Of a stretch of 64,000 nucleotides of DNA, positions 1 through 11,612 are shown one piece after another; the stretch's first letter is position 1, and each line of letters starts with the position of its first letter. Position numbers and translations under genes: made by a program. The notes under the pieces were generated by a model that was not told the DNA's origin, did no database searches, and saw only the letters and a list, made by a program, of their open reading frames with translations. Source of the DNA: Halisarca cf. caerulea (Eukaryota > Porifera > Demospongiae > Chondrillida > Halisarcidae); assembly GCA_963170055.1 (NCBI GenBank), contig CAUJGJ010000243.1:295001-359000 (forward strand), given 5' to 3'.

Positions 1-248
1 TATGGTCTTACAGCCCGCGGTACGGTCGTTTCCAGAATCTGTCAGTGATATTCGATCGTTAATGTCTCCAGTTCTCTGTAGCTCAGTCTCATAGAAGAAC
101 AATGGTGCGAGTCACGTCGTGAACAGTTGCTATACCCTTTAATTTTAACTTAGTATTTTCCCCGCGTGTCATTGCAGGAACATGCATATAGAGATAGGCA
201 AAAGTTATATATGAAGGGGATCAAAGTCGCATAAATTGTAGTCAATTA

Positions 249-708
249 GCCCTATTTACACTTGAGCATTAAACCGCTTGCGTGTAAACACGTTAAAGCG
301 GTTACGTAACCGATTTAACTAAACCACCTATCGAGGTGGTTTGAAGTCGGTTCGAAACCAATTTAAACTAAAGCGCTTCAAATGTTAACTTTTCGAAGAA
401 GTAAAAGCTAGAATTTTACCAATGGTAAACACCACGGAACACCGCCCGCATTTGTATATGCAGAGAAAGGGACAACAAGACCACCTGAATATAAATTGAT
501 AGCGATTTTCGTTCTGCTTTAGATAAAACAGCAAAAGTCTCTTAAAGCGATTTAAAACGTTTACACTATTGAGAGCAAAATTGCAAGGCAAGTCGCCTTC
601 GAAATCGGTTTATGCTAGTGCGTGTAAACGCATTAAAGCGATTTAGTTAAATCGCTTTCGAAGGCGGTTTAACTAAATCGCTTTAAATTTCTCCAGTGTA
701 AAAAGGGC
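249..708. mobile_element. MITE with TA target duplication
   Basis: The ends are inverted repeats: GCCCTATTTACACTTG on the left and, on the opposite strand, GCCCTTTTTACACTGG on the right. Each is flanked by TA (247-248 and 709-710). The interior is rich in short palindromes built from AAATCGCTTT, AAAGCGATTT and GCGTGTAAACGC. No coding sequence is seen. TA duplication and short TIRs fit a Tc1/mariner-type nonautonomous element; the family is not recognised. The flanking stretches 1-246 and 711-960 show nothing I can support. Confidence 0.75.
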
Positions 709-1945
709 TACTGATTGTTTGACTACTCCTGAGATCAATTTAGGACGATCTTGGCAAATTTGAGACATTGATATTCTTCTGGGCGACCCGGCATCTCTTA
801 ACATCACACATGGTTGCACATGATTAAGGCTTAGTACAGCTCCTCTTGGTTTAACCATACATAGTCTGACTATAATGCCGCCACTACATGGTTTAATGCA
901 AACATAGATAGACTAAGTATTCAAATATAGATTCATAACAGCTATTGTCATGGTACTATTAAGGTGGTAGTCTACCCTTCTGCACCTCAATTTTGGTGAA
1001 AATTGTCATTTTTGGGTTTTTGCGCTAGAACTGTAGTTCTATCTATAAAGAACCTATTTAGCACATTACTTTTGCCAAAAGGCTTACCTATTGCACTATT
1101 TTCAGCAATTATGATGGGTCTGCTCATATAAATTGGCCATTTTATAGTAATGATGTAATGATTAAAATGGCGCCGTAGAGTTTATGCAGCCAATTTTCAC
1201 AATATTTCTTCCTTCTGAGCAACATATGTACAGTAAAATAGTAGGATTTTTCATATTTTTGCTATTTCTACCCAATAGTATTAAGTTTTAAGCATATTTG
1301 ATGTCATAATTGTATCAATTGTAAGTTTGAAAATATTTGTACTTCTTAGAGTTTTTAGTCAAGCTGAGGAATTTATTTTTGAGAATCTAGTTTGCTTGAT
1401 ATGTATTTTGCCAGCAAAATATCTTGACTATGACAAGCCACATGCAGCATTCTATTACCAAGAAAACTCCACACACACTGAGCTAGAAGCATTTCAAGCA
1501 TCAGAACCCTCTTCCACAAGCAATAAGTAACGCTGTGATACCCATTTTCCAATGACTGAGTAATAGAAGCCTCCTGGGGAGAAATGTGCTGACGGATACA
1601 CTCAGACCACAACGAAGCCCAGAATAACTTGATTTGAGTGTTTTGTTGCAAGAATGGCTATGCTGGGAGTACCACCATTGAAACTAGTGTTAGTGTGACT
1701 GTTTTACATGTTGAGTAATGGCTATATAGCACTTGAAAGACTTGCATAATATCTTGCCTCCGTCAATGAATATTACTCCAAATTAATCAAATAAGTGGAT
1801 GAAAAACATGAAAAATTTTGGGGAAGGAAGGCCTCCCATGAAGATATGACTGTCATAAAGAAAAGAAGATATCAAAGAAAGAATAAAAAATACAAGAAAA
1901 GTCAGAATGGGTAGAAACATCATGCTCATGAGGGCTTTTAACCTA

Positions 1946-2536
1946 CGGTACTTCCCATAGAAATTTTAACCTTTGACGACTGACGAGCAGGTGGCGACCG
2001 GCTGACCGACCGCTGACTGACCGCAAATAATCACTACGTCATGACCGCGTGGTATGGCTTCATTGCGCAAGTCCCCGAGTTGAAACTTAGTGTGAATGGT
2101 CGACTGGCAAAGTGAATACGCTCATTTGACGAGAGATGAAGCATTCCTATCGTGCTAGCTGCAGCCTTAGATTATCAATGAAGGCATCTGAGAACGAAAC
2201 TCGTAAGTTGCTCGTCGGAAGGATTGTACGCCGGTGAATTTATCTTTAAAAAATGACGTGTAGACCGGTCTACGTATTCTTCAACATAGTTCGCCATGGT
2301 CTGATTTACTGGCCTGATGAAGACCTCGTATCTATCCGCTGCTTCGTGTAGCCAGAATAAACCATTCTGAACAAATCAAAAAGAATCGCGCAAACTCGCT
2401 CAAATCACACTCGCTAATCATTTGCGCAACTATTCTTACGTCACGTGCACGGTTGCGACGACTGACCCCTGACCGACCGTGGACTGAACGACTGACCGAA
2501 CGACCGGAACTGTTAAAATTTCTATGGGAAGTACCG
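1946..2536. mobile_element. CGGTACTTCCC-ended MITE, copy 1
   Basis: The TIR begins CGGTACTTCCCATAGAAATT and is mirrored at the right end; TA flanks both sides (1944-1945, 2537-2538). The interior has GACTGACCGAC-type repeats and is closely similar to the copy at 2642-3288. The central part that codes for a helix-turn-helix relic in that copy is replaced here by unrelated sequence, leaving only its first few codons on the minus strand near 2370. Confidence 0.85.
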
Positions 2537-2641
2537 TATCATCATCTTTTATTCGATTTTTGTCAGTTTTGGTTTTTCGCACTGTCGCACTACTATAATG
2601 CGCATAGTTTCTATGTACTGTACTGTATGGTATCAAAACTA

Positions 2642-3288
2642 CGGTACTTCCCATAGAAATTTTAACCTTTGACGACCGACGAGCAGGTGACGACCGACTG
2701 ACCTGCCGCTGACTGACCGCAAATAATCACTACGTCATGACCGCGTGGTATGGCTTCATTGCGTAAGTCCCCGAGTTGAAACTAAGTGTAAATGGTCGAC
2801 TGGCAAAGCGAATACGTTCATTTGACGAGAGATGAAGCATTCCTATTGTGCTAGCTGCAGCCTTAGATTATCAATAAAGGCATCTGAGAACGAAACTCGT
2901 AAGTTACTCGTCGGAAGGATTGTACGCCGGTGAATTTATCTTAAAAAAATGACGTGTATGACTGAAATGACTTCTTGTAAGTCTTCAAAAAGTAGGAAAT
3001 ACCCGCCTTTGTCACGGAGTGACCCTCCTTCCCTAAAGAAGCCACTATCTGGGTGTAAGTCTTGCACATTCGCCTTAGATAGAGTATCCGCTGCTTCGTG
3101 TAGCCAGAATAAACCATACAGAACAAATCAAGAAAAATCGCACAAACTCGCTCAAATCACACTCGCTAATCATTTGCGCAACTATTCTTATGTCACGTGC
3201 ACGGTTGCGACGACTGACCCCTGACCGACCGTGGACTGAACGACTGACCGAACGACCGGAACTGTTAAAATTTCTATGGGAAGTACCG
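2642..3288. mobile_element. CGGTACTTCCC-ended MITE, copy 2
   Basis: It has the same TIRs as 1946-2536 and TA on both sides (2640-2641, 3289-3290). It lies 105 bp after copy 1 in the same orientation. Its centre retains a minus-strand open frame resembling the N-terminal DNA-binding domain of a Tc1-like transposase, so the MITE looks like an internally deleted transposon. Confidence 0.85.
2941..3126 (-). pseudogene. Tc1-like transposase HTH remnant inside MITE
   Basis: A 61-codon minus-strand frame contains the segment GYTKQRILYLRR and, about 20 residues on, GHSVTKAGISYFLKTY. The layout (R-I-L-x-L, a short turn, a second recognition helix, then a Tyr or Phe before a linker) is that of the first helix-turn-helix of Tc1/IS630 transposases. 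A related frame lies in the copy at 23523-24207, where it is followed by a TMTRSG linker. No catalytic domain is present. The family assignment is by eye; conservation between two copies supports real coding ancestry. Confidence 0.6.
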
Positions 3289-3742
3289 TATATATCATTT
3301 TGAAGCTCTTGCAGTTATCTATGCAATGAATAGAACACATTTGTGAAAATTTCAAGTATATGTTGTATATGTGTGAGGCAAATAGGCTGTAGCCAGTGAC
3401 AAGCCATTTATAGGGCTTCAATCAAAGTCTTCTTTCCATTGCATTGCTATGGCTTAGGGTCATGTACCTGGGAATAATCAAATTCATTGGATACTTCAAG
3501 AAAGAAAAATGGCCGTCAGCGACGTTTTTGGAGCGGTTCAAAAAATCACTGTATTTCAGAATATGAACGTCTGGTTGGGTACCCCAATTGCTATTTTGGT
3601 AAAGTAATACCTTATTATTGTGTTCAAACCAGTTTGGTTAGGTTGAAATATGTTACTGAAGAGATTGGGGCACTTTTTCGAATCGTTTACATTTTGCGGT
3701 TTTAGGGTAGACTGCCACCTCAAGTCTGAATGGTGGATTTAG

Positions 3743-3745
<3 letters not shown>

Positions 3746-3794
<49 letters not shown>

Positions 3795-3806
3795 CTTGTG
3801 TGCGTG
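3746..3806. repeat. (TG)n microsatellite
   Basis: About 20 uninterrupted TG units followed by imperfect ones, lying just outside the right end of the 963-3719 element. Confidence 0.95.
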
Positions 3807-4084
3807 TAAACCTGCGTATATGCATGCATTGGTGTGTGCTTGAGAAGGCAACTGGAACCTTTGATGGTTCGCATCTGCCTGCCTTGAAAAAAGTGGGATA
3901 ACCAGGGCCTCCCTGTTTGCACCACTTAGATTATGGTATGTTGGAAAGGGGTACAACAGCACAGTACTATATAATTTTAGAATGGGAAAAAGATGTAGGG
4001 ATAAAAAATTTCAGCACAGTACTATGATTGTTACACCACAACTGAGCTTTCCAGTTGAGCTTTTTGAGTTGACTCAGGCAAATT

Positions 4085-4560
4085 ACATTCATAGGGTAGT
4101 GATTAATTGGGGATGTTACCATGGCTAACAGTTATTCATAAGTTGACAAGTGTCTGGGAGATGCCCCCCCAATGTCTACTTGGCTCCATCTCCCTGGTGG
4201 ACTATGAATAATAATAATAATATTATATAGTGTACTTAGGTTGGTGTACTGAATAATAGCCATTATAATTGATAGTCAATGACGGGTGGAAATGGAATGG
4301 CATGCAAAAAGAATGAATCCAAGCAATAGTTAACCAGGCAACTCTGGATCCTTTTTCCTCGGCCAGATTATATTCATAGGGTAGTGATTGTGCGGCTGTT
4401 ACAATGGCTAATAATATTATTTATAGTTGTGCAAGTGTTTACCTCCATCTCCATGGTGATTTATGAAAAAATGTACCTAACACGTTGGTGTGCTGAATAT
4501 TCATCAACTACTAATGATTCCCATAGCATGCCAATCTCATCACTGGAAATAACCCACTCT
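4085..4560. repeat. Imperfect tandem duplication, about 285-bp period
   Basis: The block starting TTCATAGGGTAGTGATT near 4088 recurs near 4373. Both go on through a GGCTAA segment, a CTCCATCTCC segment and GTTGGTGT(A/G)CTGAAT. A short piece of the same unit recurs at about 22457. No coding capacity is seen; 3807-4084 and 4561-4854 hold nothing else recognisable. Confidence 0.6.
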
Positions 4561-4861
4561 TCTTTCTTTTTGGCTCTCAAGTTGGCTGCCAGAAACCCAA
4601 AATGTGCAAATCAAATCCCAGTAAACATCATTGTTAGCTGGTGCAGCTACTATTCTGCTTGCATGTACAACAATCTCTCGGTGGTTAATATTGCCTCACG
4701 CAAATGAAACAGAATGTCTGAATACTATTATTTACTACATACAATCAGTAACTGTGCTTGTTCCATGCACTTACAGTTTATGCCTGTATAATGATTGCAT
4801 GGAGCATTGCACTCAGCTATAAAATTTTATATTATATGCACAAATCTTAATTTCGCAGGTA

Positions 4862-5725
4862 CGGTACATGTCATAAAAAAGTTCCCATATCGTATCGTAT
4901 TCGTAATCAAGTTCGATCGATCGTATTACGATCGTAAATTCTTAGTGTCGTCATGGTAAAACCATGGTATAACGATCAGATGACGATTTGGAGAAATCGT
5001 ATTTCTATCGTCATTTGCGAAAAAAATGCATATCTCTATATTTTCACCTCATTGATTCGCTGCGAAAGGTTTCCTAAGTAATATTTCACGTTCGAGTGAA
5101 GAAGAAAGGTATTCCGACTACGCTAAGCGGATGGCGCAAAAAAGGCCAAAACGCGCCCTCTGTTCGTACGAAACTTCAGTTTAAAGGCCTTAGCACCACG
5201 AAGAAAGATAACGACAGATTTAGTTAGAAATAGGAAAGGACTGACTCCACGATACAGCCAAAGAAAGGATCGGCACGCTCGTCCAAGATGGCGGCTAGAC
5301 TCGAGCAGATGACGAAACTATATTCGCCGAGTTACAAGAATTGATCGTAAGACATATTTTCCAACTTTATTATGCTTCGCTACCAACAGCAACTGCATGG
5401 GGCGAGTTTTCAAGGGTAAATCCACCGGGAGTCTCTCACTGCGAATGCATGCGCGCAAACGTCATTGCGAAATTTTGCCCAAAATGGCTATCGCGCGAGC
5501 TCAGATGCGATCGAAAAGTAAAGTAGCAAAACTCCTCATGCATATGTCGTATACCAACACCTTTTCCCCTTATGAAGCACTTCGTAATTCTGGTAGATTC
5601 TGAGCACAGGATGATTGTTATCTCTTCGTATCGTGATAGTAATTCCATCGTATCGTAGTCGTATATATATCGTAATAAATTCGTATTACGATTACGAAAT
5701 GGGAACTTTTTAATGACCTGTACCG
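4862..5725. mobile_element. CGGTACATGTCAT-ended MITE inserted in the TIR of another element
   Basis: The 27-bp TIRs begin CGGTACATGTCAT and end in AAAAAGTTCCCAT, with two mismatches between ends. TA flanks both sides (4860-4861, 5726-5727). The interior near both ends is dense in CGTATTACGAT-type motifs. Removing it rejoins the left TIR of the host element 4855-7810, which fixes the boundaries well. No coding relic was recognised. Confidence 0.85.
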
Positions 5726-5967
5726 TATGTTATGTCCAAATTCTGGACATAAAACAAAATGGTGGAAGTCTTAGAGGTACTATAATTTTTCGCTTCGTAC
5801 TTCGTCCAAATGTAAGTAGACTTTCTGGAAATAGTCAACACGGCATCTGCCATATATGTACTTTGCTTCAAAAGCAACAAAAGCTAGTTTTAATCTCTGC
5901 GAGTTGCGTGTGGTCAGTTTTCTTTACACCATATGGAAAAATTTCAAAAGCAAAAAGGCAGTGATTA

Positions 5968-7301
5968 CACAGGGGCATTATAGCGCTTTTTGGAAGTTGG
6001 GGATTACAGGCGACAAAGTTATGGAATTTGTGGAATTTATCACATTTTACCTATACGTCATTACCAACAAAAGGTAAACGTTGTAATACGTGATCAGTAG
6101 CGGGCGCTTATAGTGATTTAGCGATAGCAGAATATTTCGAATCTTATTGACTTTGAAAAGGCAAAAAGCCGTTTTGTGCCTTTAAGTTAATAAGTTTTGT
6201 TTAGGTATTTGTCAAAGCACATCAATGTTTAGTCGCAATATTCAAGCTACAATAGTACCGTCAAAAAGGGCCAGGTACCGCCGATATCGACCTTCTCACC
6301 TCGAATGATCGTTGCAGAATGCCGAATCAATGTATAAGAAAGTGCTGTGACAGGTAACTGCACTATACTATCCAGGATATCCTAGATCACGAATGAAACA
6401 CTAGCTAAAATCGGCAAAATGTTAGCAGGCTCAGTCTACTTTCTGACTTTGTACTAATCATTTGCCGGATTTCGCACGCAAGCCAGTACCACTGTCTCTG
6501 AGTCTTAGTCATCAAGTATGCCACTTTCACCGCAGATATGACTATCAATGACAAGAATATATGCATAAGAACTCACCGATACTTATTGGAACCATTTAAT
6601 GAAAAATAGAACTTTCCGCACAACAAATTGCCGACCAGATCGATTGTTCGCGTAGTCGATAACATTGTAGGGCGCTTATTTCCAATGTACCTACGAATTT
6701 AAATGCCCAATACTGATGACGCGCACCTTACGTCATCCTAAAATGGCGGATTGGAACCGTCCTGCAAATATTTCGTGTTTTGGGGACGTGTACCCGGGAC
6801 TTTTTCTGAACAACAAAAGAACCCAACGATTTAAAATACTTTTGTCTACTTGTTTTTGCTGAGCGGGGATTATATAAGCAGGTTAGCCCAAGATATTACC
6901 ATTTTAATTGTCATTTTTAGCCATTTTTACCCGCTAAAAGTACATTTTTCGTTATAACTATTTCAGTTGGAGTTATATGTTCTCCGCTCAGCATCCATAT
7001 CTTAAATGAACTTTACTCTTTCATCTCATGCCAGTTTCATCTCTTTGGGAGACCGTCTACACGTCCCCAAATCGACGTTTAGAGAAAAAGTGTACCTTTT
7101 TCAAAATCATTTTTATACTTCTGTGTATGACACATGGGCCTGTTTTGTAGTTTATTGTTTCGATAAATAGCATTAATACATTGAACAGTTGTAAAAATCG
7201 ACGTACATTGTTGTTTGAGCTGTAAAATTTGATGTATATATTACCATTTTGAGCGGCGGTCATTTTCTTCCCCAGTCGAAAAGCGCTATAATGAGCCTGT
7301 G
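5968..7301. mobile_element. CACAGG-ended noncoding element, copy 1
   Basis: The left end CACAGGGGCATTATAGCGC and the right end read inward (CACAGGCTCATTATAGCGC) form imperfect TIRs. TA flanks both sides (5966-5967, 7302-7303). Length is 1334 bp with no open frame of note. This is the uninterrupted copy of a family also present at 22619-24556 and 59271-63459, both of which carry later insertions, so it serves as the empty-site reference. Confidence 0.85.
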
Positions 7302-8144
7302 TAGGATCTCGGCTTTTGGACACGAAAGTAGGTTCAAAAGAAAGCACAGATTGTAAACTTACTAAATCGAATCTTGGGCGGTGATCCTCCACTCCATGGC
7401 TGTTTTGTCCAGGGGTTTCTGCCCGAAAACAAGGTTCCCGTTTACAAAACGTTGGACATAAACTGAGAGGAGCAAAGCACGATGCCCCAAGATTCGATTC
7501 TGAGGGTTCGGTTCCTTACGAATAACATATCGCCGTTTCAAAGCCAAAAGCCGAGATTTCTACCACCGCCTTTTTCGATGAAATTTTCTTGTCGAACAAG
7601 CTGCTTTTCCAGCCTGAATCACGTATCGTCACATGTTCCTCGAACTTCTTTCTCGTATACTCGTGTATACGTTCCGTTTGCGCATGACATCATCACTAAA
7701 ACAAACTGCAGGCGCGTGACAAACCCACCCCTTACCCGCTATAATGAACTTCATTACGTGAAGCCAGATAACGTCGCGCTTTTGGCTGGATTGGGACATA
7801 ACACACCTGCGTTCTTCATTTCTAGAATTTGGGTGTCAAAGTCATTGTGGACATTCAGCAATTACATTACTAGTTGAAACATATACACTAAGGAAATGTG
7901 CATGTGCATTTGTGTTTCTGTGTTTGCCGGCATTATGGAGCATACAGTACACGTCGTAAAAAATGTGACGGTATCCAAAAACAGTCAACTGTTGCAAGAA
8001 AAGTGATAACTATTAAGCGTTAACGGTTAAATGCTAAACGATAGGGGTTATCGGAAGTTAACGGTTGTTCGCTATAATTTAGCGCCCGTTGCCTTTTAAA
8101 CAGGTTGAGTATCTATTATAGATCAATAGACGATAAGTCGTGAG

Positions 8145-9157
8145 ATGGTTTTAACAGCTTACTGTAAGCAGCAAATTGTTCAACTGTACTTTGAGAGAAG
8201 GATTTCCTATGGAAATGTGGTCTATGTTCTTGCAGTGGAAGGGCTTTGAGTACCCAAGCAGACCGTGTGGGCAACTGTACAAAAGTATAAGAAGCACGGG
8301 ACAATATCGCGTCTCCCGGGAAGTGGCAGATCGTTCAAGCTAACTAGGGCAATGGTGACAGCGATCGAAGAAAGGATGCAGCAAGACAACGAGACAACAT
8401 CAACTCAACTCGTGAAAATGCTGGAGGAAAACGGGTGGAAAGTTGTGCTGTGGAGAGAGCGAAGCACCGTGGAGAGAGCTAGGAAGATGCTAGGGTGGAC
8501 GTTCCACGGTAGCCACTACTGCCAGTTAATTCGGCATGCCAACAAGGAGAAGAGAGTGGAGTGGGCAAGAGCTAACCTGCATGAAAGTTTCGATAACGTA
8601 GTATGGACTGACGAATCCACTATTCAGTTGGACAACAACTGCACTTATTCTTATTAAAAAGTTGGATCTCAACACAGAAAAGGAAAGCGAGAGTGAAGCA
8701 CCCCTACAAAGTTATGGTATGGGCTGGAATTTCGAAGAAAGGGGCCACAAATATTTGCATTTTGAACTGTTCGGTAAACAGTGCAGTCTACCAGGAAGTA
8801 CTGCGTACCCATCTTTTGCCCTTTCTTCGAGATCGTCTTCCAAACGGAATTTTTCAGCAGGACAACACTCCCTGCCATACTGCAAGAGCAACGCGCGATT
8901 TTTTCAAAAAGCACAACATTTTACTTTTGAAGACCCCACCTGAGAGCCCAGACTTAAACCCCATCGAGAATCTGTGGCACGAATTGAAGAACTTTATCCG
9001 ATCGATAGCCAAGCCCACAACCAAGGAGGAATTGTTGCATGCCATACAGTCTTTCTGGGCCACTGTGATGTCGGAGAAGTGTTGTAGGTACATAGAACAC
9101 TTAAAGAAAGTTATACCAAAAGTAATAGAAGTCAATGGAGAAGCTGCAGGTTACTAA
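8145..9157 (+). pseudogene. Tc1-type DD34E transposase, disabled
   Basis: The frame starts at ATG 8145, runs into an in-frame TGA at 8247-8249, continues through an HTH/linker region ending GTISRLPGSGR, and shifts frame near 8640-8660. It then continues to a stop at 9157. The three catalytic positions are clear: D in VVWTDEST (near 8610), D in FQQDNTPCH (near 8860) and E in LNPIENLWHE (near 8965), the last two separated by 34 residues, which is the Tc1 DD34E signature. Length (about 337 codons) is normal for Tc1. Two lesions make this copy inactive. A poly(A) signal AATAAA lies near 9258. Confidence 0.9.
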
Positions 9158-9403
9158 CTTTCTTAAAACATCTTTTTGTTGTATTGTCTAATTGATATTG
9201 TCATGCATGTGCATTATTGTAACAGATGTTTACATTTTGATATTTATATACCATGTAAATAAATATTTTTTTGGATATTGACATACAATGTCATGTACAG
9301 CGTTGTTTAAATGTTGATAGTGTCATGTGTGGGCATAGCCATCCGAACCCTCTTATTTATCGTAGAGTATAGAATATAAAATATAATTATGAATATATAA
9401 CAG

Positions 9404-9832
9404 GTTATTTTTTATACCCTTCAATTATTTTTTAAGGACTTGCCATAATGTCTGGACTTTTCACTGTTTTCATAACATTCTCAGGAAATTTGTAAACAAA
9501 GCTTGTTATGATGGCAGTTTGAGCTAATTTTATTGGATACCTCCAGAATTTGAACTCAGAATGGCCTAAATCTCAGGGGAACCAAAACATGTTGATGCAC
9601 AAAGTGACCCATTTCAGCTGCAATTTGTCTTTTGAAGTTGCAATAACAAATCCTAACCCTGAAATATGGCCTATTGGGATAAATAATTGCCATTGGAACA
9701 GTGGTAGAGTCAACAAATTTGTGAACTCAAGCTGGTAAGGTTCACAAATTTGTTGACTTTACTCTGTTTTGCATTGAAAACAGCTGTATTTCAGGGGACC
9801 TTAAAAAATAATTGAAGGGTTTAAAAAATAAC
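9404..9832. mobile_element. MITE with about 34-bp TIRs
   Basis: The left end GTTATTTTTTATACCCTTCA and the mirrored right end match over about 34 bp with one difference. The interior contains an inverted pair around 9711-9758 built on CAACAAATTTGTGAA. It lies between the two genes of the 4.1-kb transposon, in what would be their shared 3-prime region. The target duplication is unclear; neither TA nor TTAA is clean. Confidence 0.7.
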
Positions 9833-10830
9833 ATGTTATATATAAATATATAAATATATAGTGCATAGAGTATGAAATATTACATAACATAACCAAAAAG
9901 GAAACAGTTTGTTACAGTACACGTTTGTCATTCATGCAACATAAATAATAAAAGTACAGTGAGTAAGACATACAACATGCATAAGGTTAGATAATGGAAA
10001 TGTTCCTGGGAGCTAACTTTAACTTAAGATACTTGCAGCGATTCGCCATGGAGTCTCGTATTCCACTTCTAATACCAACAAACTCTGCTTCTCCTAGGGA
10101 AAACCTTCTTTGCACAAGCTGGTCTATCAAATTCAGTCTCCCCAAATTCAGCATTTGCCTACATTGGCCGTTCACCTTTCTACCCTTCAAGGTACTAGAA
10201 GCCATTTCCTCTTACGTATACTGTACTTTGGCAAGTTCTAAGCCGAGATGGACAGGTCCATTAATCCTTGGGCTCGCGATTATGCCCTGAACTTTGGCAT
10301 CCATTGCTGCTGTGAGTTGGTATTGCCCGTTTACATCAGCCAGTGGCCTTCTTGGCAGACAAGCACTTGCTGTATGGGCCTGGGAGATATGTGGGGTCTC
10401 TTGCCTTCTTGTTTGTAATGAGGCTTCAAGCATATCTAGTCGCTGAAAAACTTGGGCTTGAAAAGCTTCCAAAATCTTCTGAATCCTATCCAGCTGTACA
10501 TTCAAGTTTGGTTCTGGCCTGTCATACATCAGATGATCCAGCATGTCCTCATCTGGCATCACTACAGGGCCAAGTGTGGGCGCAATTGGGGGAACTAGCG
10601 TTGGCTGAGATGGTATGATTGGTGCAGAATCCAGGCGTGCACTGGGAGTATGGTAGGATGGCTGAGTTGTGGCCTGATGTGTGGAGTTCAGTGGTTGGAA
10701 AGGGATGTGAGATGTTGTGATTAGTGTGGAGTTAAGTGGTTGAGAAGAGATATGAGAAGAGGATGCTGCTGTCTGCTGTATGGAGTGAAATGGTAGAAAT
10801 GAGGATGATGTGGTCAGTGCTTAGTTAGGA

Positions 10831-11010
10831 TGTGAGACAGGCATGGACGAAGGTGGTACAGATAGAGAGGCGGGTTGTGAGACAGGCATGGACGAAGTTG
10901 GTACAAATAGACAGGCGGGTTGTGATACAGCCATGGGTGAAGGTGGTACAAATAGAGAGGCGGGTTGAGAGACAGGCATGGCCAAAGGTGGTACAAATAG
11001 AGAGGCGGGT
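10831..11010. repeat. Four 45-bp tandem repeats encoding 15-residue units
   Basis: Four head-to-tail copies, each GTGAGACAGGCATGGACGAA... ending GAGGCGGGTT. The 45-bp period keeps the reading frame. In the BEN-like frame on the minus strand each unit reads as PASLFVPP plus seven more residues, a Pro/Ser-rich linker. The same array makes a spurious plus-strand frame with RQAW units. Confidence 0.9.
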
Positions 11011-11269
11011 TAATTGTGAGATGGGTGAGGGTGGTAGTGAGGGGATGGTTGCGGGTGGTTGCGGAGGGATGGGTGAGGGTGGTTGTGACAATGGGGTGGG
11101 TGAGGGTGGTTGTGAGAAGAGGATGGGTGAGGGTGATTCCAATGGAGGGTTGGGTTGTGAGACAGTTGGGGGGGAGAAGGTGTGGTGGCTTCAGCTGGAG
11201 GAAATGATACTAGCACTGCTCTGGATGCTTGTTCTTTAGCTGATACTCGCTTCCCTGTCGTTCTTTTCA

Positions 11270-11612
11270 GGGGCTGCCGCAGGCAGCCCCTATATTGTTT
11301 TCATTTGGACTTCCGGTGTGTAACGTTCGTCCGATATATATATATATATATATATAATATGGATTTGAAGAAAAGTCTTATAATAGAGAATTTATATTAT
11401 AGTAATAGAGAAGTATGAATTTATACAGGAAGGAGTTATAGGAATTGTTTTGAAAACAATTGCCAAATATGGCAATTGCTTTCAAACAATTGTCCAGTTA
11501 CAGTAAACAGTATGCTCTATGAATGTTCGGCTGCGCACTTACCCTTCAATGCTTTGCAAGTGATTCGAGTGCGTGGGGCGGCAGCCCCCACGAGTTTTTA
11601 ACTCGAATTACT
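11270..11612. mobile_element. Hairpin + (TA)n repeat, complete copy
   Basis: It starts with a GC-rich hairpin (GGGGCTGCCGC ... GGCAGCCCC), then TATATTGTTTTCATTTGGAC, a TA tract (11334-11357), an ATTGCCAAATATGGCAAT palindrome, and a closing foldback of GATTCGAGT with ACTCGAATTACTTG. GCGGCAGCCCC at 11578-11588 mirrors the first 11 bases. It interrupts the BEN-like frame. Related pieces lie at 38124, 46257, 48321-48683, 54526 and 57865. Confidence 0.65.

Larger units (their letters stand above)
963..3719. mobile_element. 2.8-kb element with 16-bp TIRs, apparent TTAA target
   Basis: The left end GGTGGTAGTCTACCCT and the reverse complement of the right end (GGTGGCAGTCTACCCT) match at 15 of 16 bases. 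The left flank is TTAA (959-962) and the right flank TCAA (3720-3723), so the target was probably TTAA with one later change, as in piggyBac or Kolobok elements. Inside are two MITEs in the same orientation (1946-2536 and 2642-3288). The remaining interior, including open frames around 1327-1651, shows no family I recognise. Confidence 0.6.
4855..7810. mobile_element. GCAGGT/GTTATGTCC foldback-like element, copy 1 (twice interrupted)
   Basis: The right end (7788-7810) read on the minus strand is GCAGGTGTGTTATGTCCC. The left end begins GCAGGTA at 4855, is broken by a MITE (4862-5725), and resumes at 5728 with TGTTATGTCCAAATTCTGG. A second insertion (5968-7301) lies further in. Without both, the element is about 760 bp. 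Near its centre (7403-7470) TTGTCCAGGGGTTTC and GGACATAA echo the terminal motif, and inverted arms (AATCGAATCTTGG near 7363 against CCAAGATTCGATT near 7487) surround that centre. Copies 2 and 3 lie at 52934-53878 and 38320-38752. Open frames inside look incidental. Confidence 0.7.

Noticed and set aside
7482..7877. 131-codon plus-strand open frame
   Set aside because: It spans the inner foldback and right TIR of the GTTATGTCC element; no domain or conservation with copies 2 and 3.
8662..8943. Plus-strand open frame overlapping the Tc1 transposase
   Set aside because: The DDE motifs lie in another frame; this one is a shadow.
11010..11216. His-Pro-rich frame considered as a separate small gene
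   Set aside because: It is in the same frame as the BEN-like gene and reads as part of its linker.
10832..11239. Plus-strand frame of RQAW-type 15-residue repeats
   Set aside because: It is the complement of the BEN-like gene linker, whose frame is continuous with the flanking conserved parts.
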